From: Mantis religiosa
Lineage: Eukaryota > Arthropoda > Insecta > Mantodea > Mantidae
DNA: 64,000 bases
Direction of reading: 5' to 3'
Assembly: GCA_030765055.1 (NCBI GenBank)
Contig: CM060953.1
Location: forward strand, 100,980,963-101,044,962
Under the pieces are notes generated by a model. That model saw only the letters and a list, made by a program, of their open reading frames with translations, ran no database searches and had not been told where the DNA came from. Position 1 is the stretch's first letter. Each line of letters starts with the position of its first letter. Positions 35,089-49,600 of this stretch are shown one piece after another. The translations under genes and the position numbers were made by a program.

Positions 35089-36202
35089 GCGTGAAAACAG
35101 CATAAAAAGCGAAAAACAGCTTTTTAAGCGAAGATAGAAAAAAAAACGAACTTCTTACGCCAAAATAGCGATTTTTACTTAAAACAAGCTAATGTTAATT
35201 CTCAAATAAATATCGGAAAAGCGGTTTTAGCGTGAAAACAGCACAAAAAGCGAAAATCAGCTTTTTACGCGAGGACAGCAAAAAACGAACTTCTTACGCC
35301 AAAATAGCGATTTTTCCTTAAAACAAGCTAATGTTAATTCTCAAAGTAAATTGCGGAAAAGTGGTTTTAGCGTGAAAACAGCATAAAAAGCGAAAATCAG
35401 CTTTTTACGCGAAGGTAGCAAAAAACGAACTTCTTACGCCAAAAAAGCGATTTTTACTTAAAACAAGCTACTGTTAATTCTCAAAGTAATTTGCGGAAAA
35501 GTGGTTTTAGCGTGAAAACAGCATAAAAAGCGAAAATCAGCTTTTAACGCGGAGATAGCAAAAAACGAACTTCTTACGCCAAAATAGCAATTTTTACTTA
35601 AAACAAGCTAATGTTAATTCTCAAAGTAAATTGCGGAAAAGTGGTTTTAGCGTGAAAAGCATAAAAAGCGAAAATCAGCTTTTTTGCGCAAAAACGAACT
35701 TCTTACGCCAAAATAGCATTTTTTGCTTAAAACAAGCTAATGTTAATTCTCAAAGTAAATTGCGGAAAAGTGGTTTTAACTTGAAAACAGCATAAAAAGC
35801 AAAAATCATCTTTTTCGCGAAGATAGCAAAACAAAAAACGAACTTCTTACGCCAAAATAGCGATTTTTACTTAAAACAAGCTAATGTTAATTCTCAAAGT
35901 AAATTGCGGAAAAGTGGTTTTAGCGTGAAAACAGCATAAAAAGCGAAAAGCAGCTTTTTACGCGAAGATAGCAAAAAACGAACTTCTTACGCCAAAATAG
36001 CGATTTTTACTTAAAACAAGCTAATGTTAATTCTCAAAGTAAATTGCGGAAAAGTGGTTTTAGCGTGAAAACAGCATAAAAAGCGAAAAGCAGCTTTTTA
36101 CGCGAAGATAGCAAAAAACGAACTTCTTACGCCAAAATAGCGATTTTTACTTAAAACAAGCTAATGTTAATTCTCAAAGTAAATTGCGGAAAAGTGGTTT
36201 TA

Positions 36203-36289
36203 GCGTGAACTTCTTACGCCAAAATAGCGATTTTCACTTAAAACAAGCTAATGTTAATTCTCAAAGTAAATTGCGGAAAAGTGGTTTTA
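36203..36289 (+). repeat. 87-bp truncated monomer, copy 7
   Basis: The only copy preceded by gttaattctc instead of gttagttctc, which suggests a back-change or local conversion. Confidence 0.9.
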
Positions 36290-36389
36290 GCGTGAAAACA
36301 GCATAAAAAGCGAAAAACAGCTTTTTAAGCGAAGATAGAAAAAAAAACGAACTTCTTACGCCAAAATAGCGATTTTTACTTAAAACAAG

Positions 36390-39300
36390 CTAATGTTAAT
36401 TCTCAAATAAATATCGGAAAAGCGGTTTTAGCGTGAAAACAGCACAAAAAGCGAAAATCAGCTTTTTACGCGAGGACAGCAAAAAACGAACTTCTTACGC
36501 CAAAATAGCGATTTTTCCTTAAAACAAGCTAATGTTAATTCTCAAAGTAAATTGCGGAAAAGTGGTTTTAGCGTGAAAACAGCATAAAAAGCGAAAATCA
36601 GCTTTTTACGCGAAGGTAGCAAAAAACGAACTTCTTACGCCAAAAAAGCGATTTTTACTTAAAACAAGCTAATGTTAATTCTCAAAGTAATTTGCGGAAA
36701 AGTGGTTTTAGCGTGAAAACAGCATAAAAAGCGAAAATCAGCTTTTAACGCGGAGATAGCAAAAAACGAACTTCTTACGCCAAAATAGCAATTTTTACTT
36801 AAAACAAGCTAATGTTAATTCACAAAGTAAATTGCGGAAAAGTGGTTTTAGCGTGAAAACAGCATAAAAAGCGAAAATCAGCTTTTTACGCGCAGTTAGC
36901 AAAAAAACGAACTTCTTACGCCAAAATAGCGATTTTTACTTAAAACAAGCTAATGTTAATTCTCAAAGTAAATTGCGGAAAAGTGGTTTTAGCGTGAAAA
37001 CAGCATAAAAAGCGAAAAGCAGCTTTTTACGCGAAGATAGCAAAAAACGAACTTCTTACGCCAAAATAGCGATGTTTACTTAAAACAAGCTAATGTTAAT
37101 TCTCAAAGTAAATTGCGGAAAAGTGGTTTTAGCGTGAAAACAGCATAAAAAGCGAAAAGCAGCTTTTTACGCGAAGATAGCAAAAAACGAACTTCTTACG
37201 CCAAAATAGCGATTTTTACTTAAAACAAGCTAATGTTAATTCTCAAAGTAAATTGCGGAACAGTGGTTTTAGCGTGAAAACAGCATAAAAAGCTAAAATC
37301 AGCTTTTTACGCGAAGATAGCAAAACACGAACTTCTTACGCCAAAATAGTGATTTTTACTTAAAACAAGCTAATGTTAGTTCTCAAAGTAAATTGCGGAA
37401 AAGTGGTTTTAGCGTGAAAACAGCATAAAGATCGAAAATCAGCTTTTTACGCGAAGATAGCAAAACACGAAATTCTTACGCCAAAATAGCGATTTTTACT
37501 TAAAACAAGCTAATGTTAATTCTCAAAGTAAATTGCGGAAGAGTGGTTTTAGCGTGAAAACAGCATAAAAAGCGAAAAACAGCTTTTTAAGCGAAGATAG
37601 AAAAAAAACGAACTTCTTACGCCAAAATAGCGATTTTTACTTAAAACAAGCTAATGTTAATTCTCAAATTAATTGCGGAAAAGTGGTTTTAGCGTGAAAA
37701 CAGCATAAAAAGCGAAAATCAGCTTTTTACGCGAAGATAGCAAAAAACGATCTTCTTACGCCAAAATAGCGATTTTTACTTAAAACAAGCTAATGTTAAT
37801 TCTCAAAGTAAATTGCGGAAAAGTCGTTTTAGCGTGAAAACAGCATAAAAAGCGAAAATCAGCTTTTTACGCGAAGATAGCAAAAAACGAACTTCTTACG
37901 CCAAAATAGCGATTTTTACTTAAAACAAGCTAATGTTAATTCTCAAAGTAAATTGCGGAAAAGTGGTTTTAGCGTGAAAACAGCATAAAAAGCGAAAATC
38001 AGCTTTTTACGCGAAGATAGCAAAAAACGAACTTCTTACGCAAAAAAAGCGTTTTTTACTTAAAACAAGCTAATGTTAATTCTCAAAGTAAATTGCGGAA
38101 AAGTGGTTTTAGCATGAAAACAGTATAAAAAGCGAAAATCAGCTTTTTACGCGAAGATAGCACAAAACGAACTTCTTACGCCAAAATAGCGATTTTCACT
38201 TAAAACAAGCTAATGTTAATTCTCAAAGTAAATTGCGGAAAAGTGGTTTTAGCGTGAAAACAGCATAAAAAGCGAAAAACAGCTTTTTAAGCGAAGATAG
38301 AAAAAAAAACGAACTTCTTACGCCAAAATAGCGATTTTTACTTAAAACAAGCTAATGTTAATTCTCAAATAAATATCGGAAAAGCGGTTTTAGCGTGAAA
38401 ACAGCACAAAAAGCGAAAATCAGCTTTTTACGCGAGGACAGCAAAAAACGAACTTCTTACGCCAAAATAGCGATTTTTCCTTAAAACAAGCTAATGTTAA
38501 TTCTCAAAGTAAATTGCGGAAAAGTGGTTTTAGCGTGAAAACAGCATAAAAAGCGAAAATCAGCTTTTTACGCGAAGATAGCAAAAAACGAACTTCTTAC
38601 GCCAAAAAAACGATTTTTACTTAAAACAAGCTAATGTTAATTCTCAAAGTAATTTGCGGAAAAGTGGTTTTAGCGTGAAAACAGCATAAAAAGCGAAAAT
38701 CAGCTTTTAACGCGGAGATAGCAAAAAACGAACTTCTTACGCTAAAATAGCAATTTTTACTTAAAACAGCTAATGTTAATTCACAAAGTAAATTGCGGAA
38801 AAGTGGTTTTAGCGTGAAAACAGAATAAAAAGCGAAAATCAGCTTTTTACGCGCAGTTAGCAAAAAAACGAACTTCTTACGCCAAAATGGCGATTTTTAC
38901 TTAAAACAAGCTAATGTTAATTCCCAAAGTAAATTGCGGAAAAGTGGTTTTAGCGTGAAAGCAGCATAAAAAGCGAAAAGCAGCTTTTTACGCGAAGATA
39001 GCAAAAAACGAACTTCTTACGCCAAAATAGCGATTTTTACTTAAAACAAGCTAATGTTAATTCTCAAAGTAAATTGCGGAAAAGTGGTTTTAGCGTGAAA
39101 ACAGCATAAAAAGCGAAAAGCAGCTTTTTACGCGAAGATAGCAAAAAACGAACTTCTTACGCCAAAATAGCGATTTTTACTTAAAACAAGCTAATGTTAA
39201 TTCTCAAAGTAAATTGCGGAACAGTGGTTTTAGCGTGAAAACAGCGTAAAAAGCTAAAATCAGCTTTTTACGCGAAGATAGCAAAACACGAACTTCTTAC

Positions 39301-41839
39301 GCCAAAATAGTGATTTTTACTTAAAACAAGCTAATGTTAGTTCTCAAAGTAAATTGCGGAAAAGTGGTTTTAGCGTGAAAACAGCATAAAGATCGAAAAT
39401 CAGCTTTTTACGCGAAGATAGCAAAAAACGAAATTCTTACGCCAAAATAGCGATTTTTACTTAAAACAAGCTAATGTTAATTCTCAAAGTAAATTGCGGA
39501 AGAGTGGTTTTAGCGTGAAAACAGCATAAAAAGCGAAAAACAGCTTTTTAAGCGAAGATAGAAAAAAACGAACTTCTTACGCCAAAATAGCGATTTTTAC
39601 TTAAACAAGCTAATGTTAATTCTCAAATTAATTGCGGAAAAGTGGTTTTAGCGTGAAAACAGCATAAAAAGCGAAAATCAGCTTTTTACGCGAAGATAGC
39701 AAAAAACGATCTTCTTACGCCAAAATAGCATTTTTTGCTTAAAACAAGCTAATGTTAATTCTCAAAGTAAATTGCGGAAAAGTCGTTTTAGCGTGAAAAC
39801 AGCATAAAAAGCGAAAATCAGCTTTTTACGCGAAGATAGCAAAAAACGAACTTCTTACGCCAAAATAGCGATTTTTACTTAAAACAAGCTAATGTTAATT
39901 CTCAAAGTAAATTGCGGAAAAGTGGTTTTAGCGTGAAAACAGCATAAAAAGCGAAAATCAGCTTTTTACGCGAAGATAGCAAAAAACGAACTTCTTACGC
40001 AAAAAAAGCGTTTTTTACTTAAAACAAGCTAATGTTAATTCTCAAAGTAAATTGCGGAAAAGTGGTTTTAGCATGAAAACAGTATAAAAAGCGAAAATCA
40101 GCTTTTTACGCGAAGATAGCACAAAACGAACTTCTTACGCCAAAATAGCGATTTTCACTTAAAACAAGCTAATGTTAATTCTCAAAGTAAATTGCGGAAA
40201 AGTGGTTTTAGCGTGAAAACAGCATAAAAAGCGAAAAACAGCTTTTTAAGCGAAGATAGAAAAAAAACGAACTTCTTACGCCAAAATAGCGATTTTTACT
40301 TAAAACAAGCTAATGTTTATTCTCAAATAAATATCGGAAAAGCTGTTTTAGCGTGAAAACAGCACAAAAAGCGAAAATCAGCTTTTTACGCGAGGACAGC
40401 AAAAAACGAACTTCTTACGCCAAAATAGCGATTTTTCCTTAAAACAAGCTAATGTTAATTCTCAAAGTAAATTGCGGAAAAGTGGTTTTAGCGTGAAAAC
40501 AGCATAAAAAGCGAAAATCAGCTTTTTACGCGAAGATAGCAAAAAACGAACTTCTTACGCCAAAAAAGCGATTTTTACTTAAAACAAGCTAATGTTAATT
40601 CTCAAAGTAAATTGCGGAAAAGTGGTTTTAGCGTGAAAACAGCATAAAAAGCGAAAATCAGCTTTTAACGCGGAGATAGCAAAAAACGAACTTCTTACGC
40701 CAAAATAGCAATTTTTACTTAAAACAAGCTAATGTTAATTCACAAAGTAAATTGCGGAAAAGTGGTTTTAGCGATAAAAAGCGAAAATCAGCTTTTTACG
40801 CGAAGATAGCACAAAACGAACTTCTTACGCCAAAATAGCGATTTTCACTTAAAACAAGCTAATGTTAATTCTCAAAGTAAATTGCGGAAAAGTGGTTTTA
40901 GCGTGAAAACAGCATAAAAAGCGAAAAACAGCTTTTTAAGCGAAGATAGAAAAAAAACGAACTTCTTACGCCAAAATAGCGATTTTTACTTAAAACAAGC
41001 TAATGTTTATTCTCAAATAAATATCGGAAAAGCGGTTTTAGCGTGAAAACAGCACAAAAAGCGAAAATCAGCTTTTTACGCGAGGACAGCAAAAAACGAA
41101 CTTCTTACGCCAAAATAGCGATTTTTCCTTAAAACAAGCTAATGTTAATTCTCAAAGTAAATTGCGGAAAAGTGGTTTTAGCGTGAAAACAGCATAAAAA
41201 GCGAAAATCAGCTTTTTACGCGAAGATAGCAAAAAACGAACTTCTTACGCCAAAAAAGCGATTTTTACTTAAAACAAGCTAATGTTAATTCTCAAAGTAA
41301 ATTGCGGAAAAGTGGTTTTAGCGTGAAAACAGCATAAAAAGCGAAAATCAGCTTTTAACGCGGAGATAGCAAAAAACGAACTTCTTACGCCAAAATAGCA
41401 ATTTTTACTTAAAACAAGCTAATGTTAATTCACAAAGTAAATTGCGGAAAAGTGGTTTTAGCGTGAAAACAGCATAAAAAGCGAAAATCAGCTTTTTACG
41501 CGCAGTTAGCAAAAAAACGAACTTCTTACGCCAAAATAGCGATTTTTACTTAAAACAAGCTAATGTTAATTCTCAAAGTAAATTGCGGAAAAGTGGTTTT
41601 AGCGTGAAAACAGCATAAAAAGCGAAAAGCAGCTTTTTACGCGAAGATAGCAAAAAACGAACTTCTTACGCCAAAATAGCGATTTTTACTTAAAACAAGC
41701 TAATGTTAATTCTCAAAGTAAATTGCGGAAAAGTGGTTTTAGCGTGAAAACAGCATAAAAAGCGAAAAGCAGCTTTTTACGCGAAGATAGCAAAAAACGA
41801 ACTTCTTACGCCAAAATAGCGATTTTTACTTAAAACAAG
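36390..41839 (+). repeat. 5,450-bp tandem unit, copy 1
   Basis: Matches 41840-46500 at offsets near 5450. Shared rare markers are caaaatggcg at 38884 and 44334, acagcgtaaaaagc at 39241 and 44691, and cgcaaaaaaagcg near 38041 and 43490. This copy holds a 690-bp inner duplication (40084-41463) that the other lacks. Confidence 0.8.
40084..41463 (+). repeat. 690-bp out-of-register tandem duplication
   Basis: 40084-40773 and 40774-41463 match at an offset of 690, which is five monomers minus ten bases. The join at 40771-40783 reads gcgataaaaagcg, skipping tgaaaacagc and leaving a 130-bp monomer (40771-40900). The rare aatgtttattctc is carried by both copies (40315 and 41005). The join lies within ataaaaagcg, a phrase common to all monomers. 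Confidence 0.88.
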
Positions 41840-44800
41840 CTAATGTTAATTCTCAAATAAATATCGGAAAAGCGGTTTTAGCGTGAAAACAGCACAAAAA
41901 GCGAAAATCAGCTTTTTACGCGAGGACAGCAAAAAACGAACTTCTTACGCCAAAATAGCGATTTTTCCTTAAAGAAGCTAATGTTAATTCTCAAAGTAAA
42001 TTGCGGAAAAGTGGTTTTAGCGTGAAAACAGCATAAAAAGCGAAAATCAGCTTTTTACGCGAAGATAGCAAAAAACGAACTTCTTACGCCAAAAAAGCGA
42101 TTTTTACTTAAAACAAGCTAATGTTAATTCTCAAAGTAATTTGCGGAAAAGTGGTTTTAGCGTGAAAACAGCATAAAAAGCGAAAATCAGCTTTTAACGC
42201 GGAGATAGCAAAAAACGAACTTCTTACGCCAAAATAGCAATTTTTACTTAAAACAAGCTAATGTTAATTCACAAAGTAAATTGCGGAAAAGTGGTTTTAG
42301 CGTGAAAACAGCATAAAAAGCGAAAATCAGCTTTTTACGCGCAGTTAGCAAAAAAACGAACTTCTTACGCCAAAATAGCGATTTTTACTTAAAACAAGCT
42401 AATGTTAATTCTCAAAGTAAATTGCGGAAAAGTGGTTTTAGCGTGAAAACAGCATAAAAAGCGAAAAGCAGCTTTTTACGCGAAGATAGCAAAAAACGAA
42501 CTTCTTACGCCAAAATAGCGATGTTTACTTAAAACAAGCTAATGTTAATTCTCAAAGTAAATTGCGGAAAAGTGGTTTTAGCGTGAAAACAGCATAAAAA
42601 GCGAAAAGCAGCTTTTTACGCGAAGATAGCAAAAAACGAACTTCTTACGCCAAAATAGCGATTTTTACTTAAAACAAGCTAATGTTAATTCTCAAAGTAA
42701 ATTGCGGAACAGTGGTTTTAGCGTGAAAACAGCATAAAAAGCTAAAATCAGCTTTTTACGCGAAGATAGCAAAACACGAACTTCTTACGCCAAAATAGTG
42801 ATTTTTACTTAAAACAAGCTAATGTTAGTTCTCAAAGTAAATTGCGGAAAAGTGGTTTTAGCGTGAAAACAGCATAAAGATCGAAAATCAGCTTTTTACG
42901 CGAAGATAGCAAAACACGAAATTCTTACGCCAAAATAGCGATTTTTACTTAAAACAAGCTAATGTTAATTCTCAAAGTAAATTGCGGAAGAGTGGTTTTA
43001 GCGTGAAAACAGCATAAAAAGCGAAAAACAGCTTTTTAAGCGAAGATAGAAAAAAAACGAACTTCTTACGCCAAAATAGCGATTTTTACTTAAAACAAGC
43101 TAATGTTAATTCTCAAATTAATTGCGGAAAAGTGGTTTTAGCGTGAAAACAGCATAAAAAGCGAAAATCAGCTTTTTACGCGAAGATAGCAAAAAACGAT
43201 CTTCTTACGCCAAAATAGCGATTTTTACTTAAAACAAGCTAATGTTAATTCTCAAAGTAAATTGCGGAAAAGTCGTTTTAGCGTGAAAACAGCATAAAAA
43301 GCGAAAATCAGCTTTTTACGCGAAGATAGCAAAAAACGAACTTCTTACGCCAAAATAGCGATTTTTACTTAAAACAAGCTAATGTTAATTCTCAAAGTAA
43401 ATTGCGGAAAAGTGGTTTTAGCGTGAAAACAGCATAAAAAGCGAAAATCAGCTTTTTACGCGAAGATAGCAAAAAACGAACTTCTTACGCAAAAAAAGCG
43501 TTTTTTACTTAAAAAAAGCTAATGTTAATTCTCAAAGTAAATTGCGGAAAAGTGGTTTTAGCATGAAAACAGTATAAAAAGCGAAAATCAGCTTTTTACG
43601 CGAAGATAGCACAAAACGAACTTCTTACGCCAAAATAGCGATTTTCACTTAAAACAAGCTAATGTTAATTCTCAAAGTAAATTGCGGAAAAGTGGTTTTA
43701 GCGTGAAAACAGCATAAAAAGCGAAAAACAGCTTTTTAAGCGAAGATAGAAAAAAAAACGAACTTCTTACGCCAAAATAGCGATTTTTACTTAAAACAAG
43801 CTAATGTTAATTCTCAAATAAATATCGGAAAAGCGGTTTTAGCGTGAAAACAGCACAAAAAGCGAAAATCAGCTTTTTACGCGAGGACAGCAAAAAACGA
43901 ACTTCTTACGCCAAAATAGCGATTTTTCCTTAAAACAAGCTAATGTTAATTCTCAAAGTAAATTGCGGAAAAGTGGTTTTAGCGTGAAAACAGCATAAAA
44001 AGCGAAAATCAGCTTTTTACGCGAAGATAGCAAAAAACGAACTTCTTACACCAAAAAAACGATTTTTACTTAAAACAAGCTAATGTTAATTCTCAAAGTA
44101 ATTTGCGGAAAAGTGGTTTTAGCGTGAAAACAGCATAAAAAGCGAAAATCAGCTTTTAACGCGGAGATAGCAAAAAACGAACTTCTTACGCCAAAATAGC
44201 AATTTTTACTTAAAACAAGCTAATGTTAATTCACAAAGTAAATTGCGGAAAAGTGGTTTTAGCGTGAAAACAGCATAAAAAGCGAAAATCAGCTTTTTAC
44301 GCGCAGTTAGCAAAAAAACGAACTTCTTACGCCAAAATGGCGATTTTTACTTAAAACAAGCTAATGTTAATTCTCAAAGTAAATTGCGGAAAAGTGGTTT
44401 TAGCGTGAAAACAGCATAAAAAGCGAAAAGCAGCTTTTTACGCGAAGATAGCAAAAAACGAACTTCTTACGCCAAAATAGCGATTTTTACTTAAAACAAG
44501 CTAATGTTAATTCTCAAAGTAAATTGCGGAAAAGTGGTTTTAGCGTGAAAACAGCATAAAAAGCGAAAAGCAGCTTTTTACGCGAAGATAGCAAAAAACG
44601 AACTTCTTACGCCAAAATAGCGATTTTTACTTAAAACAAGCTAATGTTAATTCTCAAAGTAAATTGCGGAACAGTGGTTTTAGCGTGAAAACAGCGTAAA
44701 AAGCTAAAATCAGCTTTTTACGCGAAGATAGCAAAACACGAACTTCTTACGCCAAAATAGTGATTTTTACATAAAACAGGCTAATGTTAGTTCTCAAAGT

Positions 44801-46500
44801 AAATTGCGGAAAAGTGGTTTTAGCGTGAAAACAGCATAAAGATCGAAAATCAGCTTTTTACGCGAAGATAGCAAAAAACGAAATTCTTACGCCAAAATAG
44901 CGATTTTTACTTAAAACAAGCTAATGTTAATTCTCAAAGTAAATTGCGGAAGAGTGGTTTTAGCGTGAAAACAGCATAAAAAGCGAAAATCAGCTTTTTA
45001 CGCGAAGATAGCAAAAAACGAACTTCTTACGCCAAAAAGCGATTTTTACTTAAAACAAGCTAATGTTAATTCTCAAAGTAAATTGCGGAAAAGTGGTTTT
45101 AGCGTGAAAACAGCATAAAAAGCGAAAATCAGCTTTTAACGCGGAGATAGCAAAAAACGAACTTCTTACGCCAAAATAGCGATTTTTACTTAAACAAGCT
45201 AATGTTAATTCTCAAATTAATTGCGGAAAAGTGGTTTTAGCGTGAAAACAGCATAAAAAGCGAAAATCAGCTTTTTACGCGAAGATAGCAAAAAACGATC
45301 TTCTTACGCCAAAATAGCATTTTTTGCTTAAAACAAGCTAATGTTAATTCTCAAAGTAAATTGCGGAAAAGTCGTTTTAGCGTGAAAACAGCATAAAAAG
45401 CGAAAATCAGCTTTTTACGCGAAGATAGCAAAAAACGAACTTCTTACGCCAAAATAGCGATTTTTACTTAAAACAAGCTAATGTTAATTCTCAAAGTAAA
45501 TTGCGGAAAAGTGGTTTTAGCGTGAAAACAGCATAAAAAGCGAAAATCAGCTTTTTACGCGAAGATAGCAAAAAACGAACTTCTTACGCAAAAAAAGCGT
45601 TTTTTACTTAAAACAAGCTAATGTTAATTCTCAAAGTAAATTGCGGAAAAGTGGTTTTAGCATGAAAACAGTATAAAAAGCGAAAATCAGCTTTTTACGC
45701 GAAGATAGCACAAAACGAACTTCTTACGCCAAAATAGCGATTTTCACTTAAAACAAGCTAATGTTAATTCTCAAAGTAAATTGCGGAAAAGTGGTTTTAG
45801 CGTGAAAACAGCATAAAAAGCGAAAAACAGCTTTTTAAGCGAAGATAGAAAAAAAACGAACTTCTTACGCCAAAATAGCGATTTTTACTTAAAACAAGCT
45901 AATGTTTATTCTCAAATAAATATCGGAAAAGCGGTTTTAGCGTGAAAACAGCACAAAAAGCGAAAATCAGCTTTTTACGCGAGGACAGCAAAAAACGAAC
46001 TTCTTACGCCAAAATAGCGATTTTTCCTTAAAACAAGCTAATGTTAATTCTCAAAGTAAATTGCGGAAAAGTGGTTTTAGCGTGAAAACAGCATAAAAAG
46101 CGAAAATCAGCTTTTTACGCGAAGATAGCAAAAAACGAACTTCTTACGCCAAAAAAGCGATTTTTACTTAAAACAAGCTAATGTTAATTCTCAAAGTAAA
46201 TTGCGGAAAAGTGGTTTTAGCGTGAAAACAGCATAAAAAGCGAAAATCAGCTTTTAACGCGGAGATAGCAAAAAACGAACTTCTTACGCCAAAATAGCAA
46301 TTTTTACTTAAAACAAGCTAATGTTAATTCACAAAGTAAATTGCGGAAAAGTGGTTTTAGCGTGAAAACAGCATAAAAAGCGAAAATCAGCTTTTTACGC
46401 GCAGTTAGCAAAAAAACGAACTTCTTACGCCAAAATAGCGATTTTTACTTAAAACAAGCTAATGTTAATTCTCAAAGTAAATTGCGGAAAAGTGGTTTTA
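41840..46500 (+). repeat. 5,450-bp tandem unit, copy 2
   Basis: Adjacent partner of 36390-41839 without the 690-bp duplication. Near 44980-45180 one cagctttttaagcg monomer has been replaced by two others (gccaaaaagcg and cttttaacgcgg types), adding about 140 bp. The aatgtttattctc marker is at 45904. It ends near 46500, where a short plus acttg pair takes over (acttg at 46632). Confidence 0.8.
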
Positions 46501-46631
46501 GCGTGAAAAAGCATAAAAAGCGAAAATCAGCTTTTTTACGCAAAAAACGAACTTCTTACGCCAAAATAGCATTTTTTGCTTAAAACAAGCTAATGTTAAT
46601 TCCCAAAGTAAATTGCGGAAAAGTGGTTTTA

Positions 46632-49600
46632 ACTTGAAAACAGCATAAAAAGCAAAAATCATCTTTTTCGCGAAGATAGCAAAAAAACGAACTTCTTACG
46701 CCAAAATAGCGATTTTTACTTAAAACAAGCTAATGTTAATTCTCAAAGTAAATTGCGGAAAAGTGGTTTTAGCGTGAAAACAGCATAAAAAGCGAAAAGC
46801 AGCTTTTTACGCGAAGATAGCAAAAAACGAACTTCTTACGCCAAAATAGCGATTTTTACTTAAAACAAGCTAATATTAATTCTCAAAGTAAATTGCGGAA
46901 AAGTGGTTTTAGCGTGAAAACAGCATAAAAAGCGAAAAGCAGCTTTTTACAGGAAGATAGCAAAAAACGAACTTCTTACGCCAAAATAGCGATTTTTACT
47001 TAAAACAAGCTAATGTTAATTCTCAAAGTAAATTGCGGAACAGTGGTTTTATCGTGAAAACAGCATAAAAAGCTAAAATCAGCTTTTTACGCGAAGATAG
47101 CAAATCACGAACTTCTTACGCCAAAATAGTGATTTTTACTTAAAACAAGCTAATGTTAATTCTCAAAGTAAATTGCGGAAAAGTGGTTTTAGCGTGAAAA
47201 CAGCATAAAAAGCGAAAATCAGCTTTTAACGCGGAGATAGCAAAAAACGAACTTCTTACGCCAAAATAGCGATTTTTCCTTAAAACAAGCTAATGTTAAT
47301 TCTCAAAGTAAATTGCGGAAAAGTGGTTTTAGCGTGAAAACAGCATAAAAAGCGAAAATCAGCTTTTTACGCGAAGATAGCAAAAAACGAACTTCTTACG
47401 CCAAAATAGCGTTTTTTACTTAAAACAAGCTAATGTTAATTCTCAAAGTAAATTGCGGAAAAGTGGTTTTAGCGTGAAAACAGCATAAAAAGCGAAAATC
47501 AGCTTTTAACGCGGAGATAGCAAAAAACGAACTTCTTACGCCAAAATAGCGATTTTTACTTAAAACAAGCTAATGTTAATTCTCAAAGTAAATTGCGGAA
47601 AAGTGGTTTTAGCGTGAAAACAGCATAAAAAGCGAAAATCAGCTTTTTACTCGAAGACAGCGAAAAACGAACTTCTTACGCCAAAATAGCGATTTTTCCT
47701 TAAAACAAGCTAATGTTAATTCTCAAAGTAAATTGCGGAAAAGTGGTTTTAGCGTGAAAACAGCATAAAAAGCGAAAATCAGCTTTTTACGCGAAGACAG
47801 CAAAAAACGAACTTCTTACGCCAAAATAGCGTTTTTTACTTAAAACAAGCTAATGTTAATTCTCAAAGTAAATTGCGGAAAAGTGGTTTTAGCGTGAAAA
47901 AGCATAAAAAGCGAAAATCAGCTTTTTTACGCAAAAAACGAACTTCTTACGCCAAAATAGCATTTTTTGCTTAAAACAAGCTAATGTTAATTCCCAAAGT
48001 AAATTGCGGAAAAGTGGTTTTAACTTGAAAACAGCATAAAAAGCAAAAATCATCTTTTTCGCGAAGATAGCAAAAAAACGAACTTCTTACGCCAAAATAG
48101 CGATTTTTACTTAAAACAAGCTAATGTTAATTCTCAAAGTAAATTGCGGAAAAGTGGTTTTAGCGTGAAAACAGCATAAAAAGCGAAAATCAGCTTTTAA
48201 CGCGGAGATAGCAAAAAACGAACTTCTTACGCCAAAATAGCGATTTTTACTTAAAACAAGCTAATATTAATTCTCAAAGTAAATTGCGGAAAAGTGGTTT
48301 TAGCGTGAAAACAGCATAAAAAGCGAAAATCAGCTTTTTACGCGAAGATAGCAAAAAACGAACTTCTTACGCCAAAATAGCGATTTTTACTTAAAACAAG
48401 CTAATGTTAATTCTCAAAGTAAATTGCGGAAAAGTGGTTTTAACGTGAAAACAGCATAAAAAGCGAAAATCAGCTTTTTACGCGAAGACAGCAAAAAACG
48501 AACTTCTTACGCCAAAATAGCGATTTTTCCTTAAAACAAGCTAATGTTAATTCTCAAATTAATTGCGGAAAAGTGGTTTTAGCGTGAAAACAGCATAAAA
48601 AGCGAAAAACAGCTTTTTAAGCGAAGATAGAAAAAAACGAACTTCTTACGCCAAAATAGCGATTTTTACTTAAAACAAGCTAATGTTAATTCTCAAATTA
48701 ATTGCGGAAAAGTGGTTTTAGCGTGAAAACAGCATAAAAAGCGAAAATCAGCTTTTTACGCGAAGATAGCAAAAAACGAACTTCTTACGCCAAAATAGCG
48801 ATTTTTACTTAAAACAAGCTAATGTTAATTCTAAAGTAAATTGCGGAAAAGTCGTTTTAGCGTGAAAACAGCATAAGAAGCGAAAATCAGCTTTTTATGC
48901 GAAGATAGCAAAAAACGAACTTCTTACGCCAAAATAGCGATTTTTCCTTAAAACAAGCTAATGTTAATTCTCAAAGTAAATTGCGGAAAAGTGGTTTTAG
49001 CGCGAAAACAGCATAAAAAGCGAAAATCAGCTTTTTACGCGAAGATAGCAAAAAACGAACTTCTTACGCCAAAATAGCGATTTTTACTTAAAACAAGCTA
49101 ATGTTAATTCTCAAAGTAAATTGCGGAAAAGTGGTTTTAGCGTGAAAACAGCATAAAAAGCGAAAATCAGCTTTTAACGCGGAGATAGCAAAAAACGAAC
49201 TTCTTACGCCAAAATAGCGATTTTCACTTAAAACAAGCTAATGTTAATTCTCAAAGTAAATTGCGGAAAAGTGGTTTTAGCGTGAAAACAGCATAAAAAG
49301 CGAAAATCAGCTTTTTACGCGCAGTTAGCAAAAAAACGAACTTCTTACGCCAAAATAGCGATTTTTACTTAAAACAAGCTAATGTTAATTCTCAAAGTAA
49401 ATTGCGGAAAAGTGGTTTTAGCGTTAAAAAGCGAAAATCAGCTTTTTTACGCAAAAAACGAACTTCTTACGCCAAAATAGCATTTTTTGCTTAAAACAAG
49501 CTAATGTTAATTCTCAAAGTAAATTGCGGAAAAGTGGTGTTAACTTGAAAACAGCATAAAAAGCAAAAATCATCTTTTTACGCGAAGATAGCAAAAAAAC

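Larger units (their letters stand above)
34578..38500 (+). repeat. 4,642-bp tandem unit, copy 2 (partial)
   Basis: Matches 29936-34300 at an offset of 4642-4644, falling by about 280 past the local duplication. It includes the 1,201-bp inner duplication with acttg at 34578 and 35779. The 87-bp monomer at 36203 is preceded by gttaattctc rather than the usual gttagttctc. The expected closing acttg monomer is missing, and no acttg monomer occurs again until 46632. Confidence 0.75.

Noticed and set aside
38621..38863. 80-codon minus-strand frame
   Set aside because: Made of satellite only. It is opened by private base losses and changes near 38768 and 38823.
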